This document shows positions 58,314 through 64,000 of a stretch of DNA of 64,000 nt, in pieces. The DNA is from DASYRM01 sp036004405 (lineage in GTDB: Bacteria > Acidobacteriota > Vicinamibacteria > Vicinamibacterales > UBA2999): positions 1-64,000 of the forward strand of contig DASYRM010000061.1 in the NCBI GenBank assembly GCA_036004405.1. Direction: 5' to 3'. The position numbers were made by a program, and so were the translations under genes. The first letter of the stretch is position 1; each line of letters starts with the position of its first letter. The notes beneath the pieces are model-generated. The model was not told the origin of the DNA, searched no databases, and was given only the letters and a program-made list of their open reading frames with translations.

Positions 58314-60335
58314 ATGGACTCGGGACTGCGGCCGCCGGACCGTGATCTACTCGCACAGCGTCTGACGCGCTCGATCGAGCGCGCCCGCCGCTATCCCGGC
58401 TTTCACTACGCAATCCTGAGCATCGACCTCGGCCTCGGCGCCGGCGGTGACGCCGTGCTGTCGGCCGACGACGAGGCGGTGCTGGCGGCCGCCGTGCGGC
58501 GGCTCGAAGCCTGTCTGCGCGTGAGCGATCTGCCGCCCACCTTGCGCCACGGCGATCTGGTCGTGCACGTGCACGACGCCGAAGTCGCCGTCCTCCTCGA
58601 CGGTCTGAAGGAGGTGGGGCACGCGGTCATCGCTGCCGAGCGCATCCTGGCCGAGCTCTGGCTGCCGTTTGGCCACCCCGCCGGCGAGGTGCGCCTGTCC
58701 GCCAGCATCGGCATCGCGGTCAGCGCCTCCGGCTACGAGCGGCCCGAGGACGCGCTGCGGGACGCCGACATGGCGATGCAGCGCGCCAGGCATCTGGGCG
58801 GTGGCTGCTGCGAGGTCTTCGACCGCGCCGCGCTGCAGGCGGCGCAGACCGAGCTGCGCCTCGAAGCCGACTTTGCCGGTGCCCTCGAGCGCGGCGAATT
58901 CGCGCTCGTCTACCAGCCGATCGCCTCGCTGGCCTCCAATCGCATTGCCGGCTTCGAAGCGCTCGTACGGTGGAATCATCCGGGCCTCGGCCTGATCGCG
59001 CCGCTGGAGTTCATCCCGCTCGCCGAGAAGACGGGCTTCATCGTGCCGCTCGGGGCGTGGGTGCTGCGCGAGGCCTGCCGTCAGCTCAAGACGTGGCAGA
59101 GCACGATCCCTGGCTCGGCCGATCTGTGGATGTCGGTCAACCTGTCGAGCCTGCAGTTCCGCAGCGCCACGCTCGTTGACGACATCACCCAGGTACTGAC
59201 CGACTGCGGCATCGAGGCACGCAGCCTGGTGCTCGAGCTCACCGAAGGCATCGCGATGGAGAACCCGGTCGCGGTCCGCGCGCTGCTGCTGCAGCTGCGC
59301 GCCATCGGCGTGCGCGTGAGCGTGGACGACTTCGGCACCGGGCATTCCTCGCTGGCGTATCTGCGGCAGTTCCCGCTGCACTCGCTCAAGGTCGATCGGT
59401 CCTTCGTTCGTGGCATCGAAGGCAACCGCGACATGGCGAGCATCGTGAGCGCCGTCACCACGATGGCGCAGCAGCTGGGGCTGCGCGTGGTGGCCGAGGG
59501 GATCGAGAAGGAAGAGCAGCTGGGGCTGCTGCGCGCGCTCGGGTGCGAATTCGGCCAGGGCTATCTGTTCTCGCGCCCGATCGACCCCGAGGCCGCGGCG
59601 TCGCTGCTCACCGCGGGCCTGCCGGCCCGGCAGGGCGCGCCGCTCGGCGACGCGGCGGCCGCGATGCTCGCGTCGCTCGCGCCGGCCCCGCACCTGGCCT
59701 CGCGCCAACGCCGGACCACGGCGATCCGCTGGCTGTATGTTGCCGCCGCGGCCGTCATTCTGCCCCTCGCCGCCGGGCTGCCGGGCCAGTTCCGCAACGC
59801 GGGGTCGACCGGAGACCCGGCGACGGCGGTGGCCTCCGGCGCGGCGCTCACGAGAGACGTCCCCTTGCCCGCGCCGCCGCTCGCCGAGGTGGCTGCACCG
59901 CTGCCCCCCACACGGTCGGCGGTGCCCTCCTCTGCGCGTGTGGCCGTGCCCTCCGCAGGTCCGGCGGTGCCCGCCGCAGGGCCGGCCGTGGCGGTCGCCC
60001 GGAAAGACACGGCAGCTCCGGCGGTTCCAGGAATCAGCGCGGCCGTGACGCCGGTGTCGGTCACCTCGCTGCGTGTCGTCCACCAGCATCGCCTCGGCAG
60101 CTGTCGCGGGCAGTTCGTGGTCAGCCGGGACGGCGTGGCCTACATTCCCGAAGACGCCACGCAGGGGAAAGACGGCTTCCGCTTGAAGTACACCGAGTTC
60201 CTCAACGAGTGGAGCGGCGACAACCTGCGCATCACCTCGAATCAGCGCGACTACCGGTTCCGCGTCGCCGAACCATCGGCCCACGAACACGAACAGCTCG
60301 AGCGCGTCGCGGCGGCGATCGCGCGCTTCCGCTGA
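58314..60335 (+). CDS. EAL cyclic-di-GMP phosphodiesterase with degenerate GGDEF and C-terminal extracytoplasmic domain
   Basis: 673 aa. Degenerate GGDEF domain (about 10-170; the active-site stretch reads HDAEV near 88). EAL domain (about 180-430) keeps the catalytic set: Glu215 (EAL), Asn276, ELTE (308-311), DD (338-339), Lys359, Glu395 and loop DDFGTGHSS, so it should hydrolyse c-di-GMP. One membrane helix (about 471-489), an Ala/Pro/Val-rich linker with tandem P-A-V repeats, and a C-terminal domain (about 585-673) with LGSCRGQFVVSRDGVAYIPED. Placing the sensor-like domain after the EAL and membrane helix is unusual. Confidence 0.88.
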   Translation: MDSGLRPPDRDLLAQRLTRSIERARRYPGFHYAILSIDLGLGAGGDAVLSADDEAVLAAAVRRLEACLRVSDLPPTLRHGDLVVHVHDAEVAVLLDGLKEVGHAVIAAERILAELWLPFGHPAGEVRLSASIGIAVSASGYERPEDALRDADMAMQRARHLGGGCCEVFDRAALQAAQTELRLEADFAGALERGEFALVYQPIASLASNRIAGFEALVRWNHPGLGLIAPLEFIPLAEKTGFIVPLGAWVLREACRQLKTWQSTIPGSADLWMSVNLSSLQFRSATLVDDITQVLTDCGIEARSLVLELTEGIAMENPVAVRALLLQLRAIGVRVSVDDFGTGHSSLAYLRQFPLHSLKVDRSFVRGIEGNRDMASIVSAVTTMAQQLGLRVVAEGIEKEEQLGLLRALGCEFGQGYLFSRPIDPEAAASLLTAGLPARQGAPLGDAAAAMLASLAPAPHLASRQRRTTAIRWLYVAAAAVILPLAAGLPGQFRNAGSTGDPATAVASGAALTRDVPLPAPPLAEVAAPLPPTRSAVPSSARVAVPSAGPAVPAAGPAVAVARKDTAAPAVPGISAAVTPVSVTSLRVVHQHRLGSCRGQFVVSRDGVAYIPEDATQGKDGFRLKYTEFLNEWSGDNLRITSNQRDYRFRVAEPSAHEHEQLERVAAAIARFR

Positions 60336-60361
60336 ACACGCCAGGCGTTGGTCGGCCGGCT

Positions 60362-60425
60362 ACGGGCCGCCTGAAGGCGGCCCCCACTTTGGCTGGTCCA
60401 TGGGCCGCCTGAAGGCGGCCCCTAC
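60362..60425 (-). repeat. Dispersed 26-bp palindrome, tandem copies 4 and 5
   Basis: Two full palindromes (60362-60387 and 60400-60425) in the same orientation, 38 bp apart, between convergent genes. The CTA of the second copy is the TAG stop of the membrane-protein gene at 60422. Confidence 0.9.
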
Positions 60426-60967
60426 TTTGGCGTGCACGTCAGCAGCACGCCTGGTTCGCCGACGCAGTCGCCGGGGCGGTAGAACGTCAGCATCCGCCCG
60501 CAGACGATCACCGTCATCCAGGCGGTCAACGACACCAGCGCAATGACCTTGGCCCGCCGGGGCGCGTCGAGCGACGGCGAAGCGCCAAACACCTGCCGGT
60601 ACGACGTGGCGTAGAAAAGGCCCGCGTTCACACCGGCAATGCCCAGGGCCACTACCTTGAAGTGAAACGACGGGTTGTAGATGTACTGATCGGGCTCCGT
60701 CAGCAGGAACAGCAGACCGGTCGAGACGTTGATCGCAAACCCGAGGAGACCCCACGGAATCAGACGGTGCATCGCCGCGATCGGCACGCGGCGGGCGACG
60801 CCGAGCAGCCGCAGGTCGAAGGTGCCGATCGCGCCGACGAGCAGGCAGAGGCCGAGAAAGTGCAGGCTCTCCGCAATCGGCCAGGCCCAGTGCGTCCGCA
60901 TGAGGGTGGCCACCGGCGAATGCTGTTCGATGGCGGCGACGAGCCAGATCTGCCCGGCGTGCAGCAT
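60422..60967 (-). CDS. DUF6644-like membrane protein, copy A
   Basis: 181 aa, five to six hydrophobic helices with ESLHFLGLCLLVGAIGTFDLRLLGVARRVPIAAMHRLIPWGLLGFAINVSTGLLF, then a helix with VCGRMLTFYRPGDC. Similar to the gene directly upstream in both sequence (HALG/HFLG, DLRLLGVARxVP) and layout. Function unknown; I recall such proteins as DUF6644, sometimes with heme- or copper-linked context. The ATG overlaps the upstream stop (ATGA). Confidence 0.65.
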   Translation of the reverse strand: MLHAGQIWLVAAIEQHSPVATLMRTHWAWPIAESLHFLGLCLLVGAIGTFDLRLLGVARRVPIAAMHRLIPWGLLGFAINVSTGLLFLLTEPDQYIYNPSFHFKVVALGIAGVNAGLFYATSYRQVFGASPSLDAPRRAKVIALVSLTAWMTVIVCGRMLTFYRPGDCVGEPGVLLTCTPK

Positions 60968-61464
60968 CAGGCCCTCAGCCGGTGGTAGGTGTAGGCGAGG
61001 AGCCGGCCGGCGGTGATGGCGCCGCTCCAGCACACGAGCGACGTGATGGCCAGCCGTCGCAGCGACCGCGCCGCCGCCGGTGTGGCCGCCGCACCCGAGC
61101 GAACGATCCGGTCGATGCGGACGAAGAGCACCATGGCCACCGCGATCAGCAGCAGCTTCAGATAGAAGACCGGGTTGGTCAGCGCCTTGGTGGGGTAGCC
61201 GACGAGCAGCAGCACGCCCGACACGGCGTTCAACCAGAACCCGCCCCAGAGCACCGGTTGGAAGCGGCGGAACTCGACGAGCGGCACGCCCCGCGCCACG
61301 CCGAGGATTCGCAGGTCGAGCACCGCCGCCAGACCGGCCGCCAGCCCCATGCCGATGGCGTGCAGCGCGAGGATGCCGGGGAAGGCCAGCAGCGACGGGG
61401 AGCCGACCACCCATTCGCTGAGGGCGGTGGACTCGAGCCAGACGAGAAACGGGTCGATCGACAT
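60967..61464 (-). CDS. DUF6644-like membrane protein, copy B
   Basis: 165 aa, five hydrophobic helices. LLAFPGILALHAIGMGLAAGLAAVLDLRILGVARGVPLVEFRRFQPVLWGGF aligns with the downstream gene, indicating an ancient duplication. It ends CWSGAITAGRLLAYTYH, again parallel to copy A. His residues in the second helix could bind heme or metal, which is a guess. First gene of a two-gene operon, divergent from the OmpR-type two-component operon. Confidence 0.65.
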   Translation of the reverse strand: MSIDPFLVWLESTALSEWVVGSPSLLAFPGILALHAIGMGLAAGLAAVLDLRILGVARGVPLVEFRRFQPVLWGGFWLNAVSGVLLLVGYPTKALTNPVFYLKLLLIAVAMVLFVRIDRIVRSGAAATPAAARSLRRLAITSLVCWSGAITAGRLLAYTYHRLRA

Positions 61465-61494
61465 GCCGCCGCGGCCGAGGATGCCGAGCGAAGA

Positions 61495-61512
61495 TTACCG
61501 CTTTGTTACCGC
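61495..61512 (+). promoter_or_regulatory. Direct repeat TTACCGC-N4-TTACCGC, candidate OmpR-type regulator site
   Basis: Two exact 7-bp copies with an 11-bp period (one helical turn), the arrangement bound by PhoB/OmpR-type dimers. They lie 57 bp before the histidine kinase start; the second copy is 18 bp upstream of TTGAAT (61531-61536), a possible -10. The divergent DUF6644 operon could also be regulated. Confidence 0.5.
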
Positions 61513-61568
61513 CGAGGCGAGCGCCGCCAATTGAATCCCCGTCGCGACGCTGCCACACTTCGAGCCGC

Positions 61569-63077
61569 GTGACCTCGCGGCTCTTCGCGCTCCTCGTGCT
61601 CCTCACTCTGGTGCCCGCCGCGTTCGTGCTGTGGTTCATGAACGCCGCGGTGACCGCCGAGCGCGAGTCGGCGCAGCAACGGGTGCGGGAAGCGTATCGC
61701 GGGCAGCTGCGTCTGGTGCGCGCGCGTCTCGATCCGCTCTGGCGTGCCCATGCGGCGCGGCTGTCGGCCGCTGGTGCCCCCACCGACCGTTTCGAAGAGC
61801 TGGTGACCGGGGGCCTCGCCGAGGGCGTCGTCGTGCTCGACGCCAGCGGCAACGTGCGGTTTCCCGACCGGGAGGCGCGCCGCCGGCTGCAGCAGATGGA
61901 CGACCTGCGCGCCCGCGACCGCAACGTGTTCCTGCCGACACAGGCGGCGTTGCGGCTGTCGGTCGATCTCGTGGACGCCGAGCGTGTGTCGCCGCTGCCG
62001 GGGACGCTCCGGGAGACGTCGATCGCCGGCGTGTGGGCGCTCTCGTCCGACGACGGCCGCGTCGTGGCGCTCTATCGCACCGGGCGGCTCGAGGAGATGA
62101 TGCACGACTTCCTCCACCAGGTGGAGACCCCTGGCGTGGCCTTCATTGCCTTTCCCCCGGACGAGCCCCCGGAGCCCGCCGACAGCGAAGCGATCGCCGC
62201 CGGTTCTTGGCTGCCAGGCTGGCAGCTCTCGTACGTGCCGCTCGACGGCGATGCGCGCGCGGCCGACGCCGCCCGCCGGCGCACGTTCTACATCGCGGCG
62301 GCGCTGACCGGCATCGTGCTGATCGTGCTCGCCGGCCTCGCCGTGACCGCCGGCGTGCGGCGGCATCTGCGGCTGGCGCGGCTGAAAACCGATCTGGTGG
62401 CGGCGGCGTCGCACGAGCTGCGCACCCCGCTGGCGTCGACCGCCGTGCTCGTGGATGGCCTGCTGGCCGATGCGCACCCCGACCCGATCAAGATGCGCGA
62501 GTACCTGCAGCTCATCGCCGCCGAGAACACGCGGCTGAGCCGTGTGGTCGAGAACTTCCTCACCTTCGCGCGCGCGGATCGCGGCGCCGTGCGCCTGACG
62601 TTCGGCCCGGTCGATCCGGCCTCGGTGATCCGCGCCGCGATCGACAGCGTCGGCGCGCGTGTGCCAGGCGACGGAGCGCTCCGCGTGGAGGTGTCTCCGG
62701 ATCTGCCGCGGTTGCTCGCCGATTCCGAGGCGCTGCGCGGGGCGCTCGTGAACCTGATCGACAACGCCCTGAAATACACCACCGCCGAGAAGCGCATCGT
62801 CGTGCGGGCGCGGGCCGACGGTGCCGATCACGTCCGGTTCGAAGTGGCGGACAACGGCATCGGGATCCCGCGCCGCGAGCAGCGGCGCATCTTCCGCCGC
62901 TTCCACCGCGTGGACACCCGTCTGGCCGGCACGACGACCGGTGTGGGACTGGGGCTGAGCATCGTGGACGCGATTGCGCGCGCGCACGGCGGCAGCGTGT
63001 CGGTGCACAGTGCACCGGGCGCCGGCAGCACGTTTGCGCTCCGCCTGCCGTGCCTGCCGCCAGGGGCGGTGGCATGA
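61569..63077 (+). CDS. Membrane-bound sensor histidine kinase
   Basis: 502 aa. TM1 (about 4-26) and TM2 (about 240-262) bracket a 210-residue extracytoplasmic sensor with no recognised fold. Then H-box His282 in AASHELRTPLAS, N-box NLIDNALKYTT, G1 DNGIGIP, F-box FRRFHR and G2 GVGLGLSIVDAIARAHGG. No HAMP domain is obvious between TM2 and the H-box. GTG 61569 begins TM1; the upstream extension is not protein-like. The TGA overlaps the ATG of the regulator (ATGA). Confidence 0.9.
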   Translation: MTSRLFALLVLLTLVPAAFVLWFMNAAVTAERESAQQRVREAYRGQLRLVRARLDPLWRAHAARLSAAGAPTDRFEELVTGGLAEGVVVLDASGNVRFPDREARRRLQQMDDLRARDRNVFLPTQAALRLSVDLVDAERVSPLPGTLRETSIAGVWALSSDDGRVVALYRTGRLEEMMHDFLHQVETPGVAFIAFPPDEPPEPADSEAIAAGSWLPGWQLSYVPLDGDARAADAARRRTFYIAAALTGIVLIVLAGLAVTAGVRRHLRLARLKTDLVAAASHELRTPLASTAVLVDGLLADAHPDPIKMREYLQLIAAENTRLSRVVENFLTFARADRGAVRLTFGPVDPASVIRAAIDSVGARVPGDGALRVEVSPDLPRLLADSEALRGALVNLIDNALKYTTAEKRIVVRARADGADHVRFEVADNGIGIPRREQRRIFRRFHRVDTRLAGTTTGVGLGLSIVDAIARAHGGSVSVHSAPGAGSTFALRLPCLPPGAVA

Positions 63078-63763
63078 GCCGCCCGCGCGTGCTGCTCATC
63101 GAAGACGAGCCGGCGCTCGTTCGCGGCGTGTCCGACCTGCTCGCCGCCAACGGCCTTCACGTGCAGGTGGCCACCGACGGCCAGGCCGGTCTCGACGCGG
63201 CGCTCGCCGCGGGCGCCGACGTGGTGCTGCTGGATCTCATGCTGCCCGGCGTCAACGGCTACGAAATCTGCCGCGCGGTCCGGCACCATGGGCTCGACGT
63301 GCCGATCCTGATGCTCACGGCCAAGGGGCAGGAGGAAGACGTCGTGCTCGGCCTCAACCTTGGCGCCGACGATTACTTGATCAAACCCTTCCGGCCGGCC
63401 GAACTGCTCGCCCGGGTGCGCGCGCTGCTGCGCCGCCGTCGCACCCCCGCGGCGGTGTGCCAGTTCGGCGACTGCGAAATCGACCTGGCTGCGCGCCGGG
63501 TGCGGCGGCAGGGAAGGGAGGTCGCGCTCACGGCCAAGGAGTATGCGCTCCTGGCGTTCTTTGCCGGCCACTCCGGACGCGCGCTGCCGCGCGATCTGAT
63601 CCTCGACGCCGTCTGGGGCAGCTCGGTGTTCGTCACGCCGCGCAGCATCGATCGCTGCGTGACCACGCTGCGTGCCAAGGTCGAGCCGAATCCCCGCGAG
63701 CCGATCTACATCCAGACCGTACGCGACATCGGCTACCGGTTCGAACCCGGTGGCGACGGCTGA
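63074..63763 (+). CDS. OmpR/PhoB-family response regulator
   Basis: 229 aa. Receiver with ED pair (10-11), phospho-acceptor Asp54 (LLDLMLPG) and Lys104 (LIKPF); winged-helix output (about 130-225) with LTAKEYALLAFFAGHSGRALPRDLILDAVWG and RSIDRCVTTLRAKVE then IQTVRDIGYRF. It should bind DNA direct repeats after phosphorylation by the overlapping kinase; a fitting site lies upstream of the operon at 61495. Confidence 0.93.
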   Translation: MSRPRVLLIEDEPALVRGVSDLLAANGLHVQVATDGQAGLDAALAAGADVVLLDLMLPGVNGYEICRAVRHHGLDVPILMLTAKGQEEDVVLGLNLGADDYLIKPFRPAELLARVRALLRRRRTPAAVCQFGDCEIDLAARRVRRQGREVALTAKEYALLAFFAGHSGRALPRDLILDAVWGSSVFVTPRSIDRCVTTLRAKVEPNPREPIYIQTVRDIGYRFEPGGDG

Positions 63764-63766
63764 GCG

Positions 63767-64000
63767 CTAGAGCAGCACGAGCAGCAACAGGCCGACGAGG
63801 GCGGCGCCGGCCGGCAGGCGCGACCACAGCGTGAAAGGCCGCCGCACGGGCGGCGGCACGTGCGCCTCCCGCACCAGACGCGCCACGTCGTCGTTGCCGT
63901 AGATCCGGCCGTCCATGTCCATGGCCACCGTGCGCCCGGCGCGCACGGCGGCAATCACGCCCGCGGCGCTGCGCTCGTGCGCCAGCACCAGCGTGCGGCA
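63767..64000 (-). CDS. C-terminal fragment, possible PHP-type hydrolase with membrane tail (partial)
   Basis: 78 codons, open to the window edge. TLVLAHERSAAGVIAAVRAGRTVAMD recalls the C-terminal part of PHP-family metal-dependent hydrolases, where such a helix and RAGR turn precede the end; the assignment is weak. The protein ends in a hydrophobic segment (LPAGAALVGLLLLVLL) that could anchor it. It converges on the OmpR-type regulator gene, 3 nt apart. Confidence 0.4.
   Translation of the reverse strand, partial: CRTLVLAHERSAAGVIAAVRAGRTVAMDMDGRIYGNDDVARLVREAHVPPPVRRPFTLWSRLPAGAALVGLLLLVLL

Overview
This 64-kb window is very GC-rich, densely packed chromosomal DNA. It carries about 54 protein-coding genes, two of them cut by the window edges. 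I see no rRNA, tRNA, CRISPR array, insertion sequence or prophage. The gene set points to Acidobacteriota, most likely Vicinamibacteria-like: CRTAC1/FG-GAP proteins, an acidobacterial VWFA-like secreted protein, ECF sigma factors beside Ser/Thr kinases, secreted PQQ enzymes with c-type cytochromes, carboxypeptidase-regulatory-like repeats, DUF6152- and DUF4389-like proteins. The phylum call is inferred from gene content; no marker gene is present.

Layout. 1-8.6 kb: a secreted PpiC-TPR-CRTAC1 fusion diverging from a cytochrome/PQQ propeller enzyme, an orphan 7TM protein, hisC, an MFS transporter and DUF4389. 8.6-18 kb: secreted repeat proteins, a TonB-like and a PEGA protein, an FG-GAP propeller, and a frameshifted ECF sigma gene converging on a Ser/Thr kinase with TPRs. 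18-24.8 kb: MFS plus lactonase-like MBL enzyme, a GTPGYWKNH protein, MaoC, an SDR, a methyltransferase and a VWA protein. 25-30.4 kb (minus strand): MFS, MmgE/PrpD, CoA-ester lyase and an ABC-2 exporter, probably one catabolic/transport unit. 30.4-35.2 kb: a double CMD protein and an overlapping ECF sigma/7TM-GAF-kinase pair. 35.3-42.1 kb (minus strand): a compact operon of MBL, cytochrome c, PQQ dehydrogenase, sorbosone-dehydrogenase-like protein, VOC protein and two secreted proteins, most of them coupled through ATGA overlaps. 42.2-49.4 kb: serine hydrolase, matrixin protease, lipocalin-like protein and MetE-like methyltransferase. 49.4-52.1 kb: an NtrC-type two-component system. 52-61.5 kb: esterase-like protein, FtsH, EAL phosphodiesterase and two related membrane proteins. 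61.5-63.8 kb: an OmpR-type two-component system.

Three non-coding patterns stand out. (1) At least twelve genes, nearly all operon-leading, have a TANNNT-like -10 hexamer only 6-13 nt before the start codon and no Shine-Dalgarno sequence, whereas several internal genes have a good one; this suggests widespread leaderless transcription. (2) A 9-bp tandem repeat (consensus GTRGGCAGA) sits at four gene boundaries, where it supplies start codons, stop codons and N-terminal residues. (3) A 26-bp palindrome occurs five times, always within about 70 nt downstream of a stop codon.
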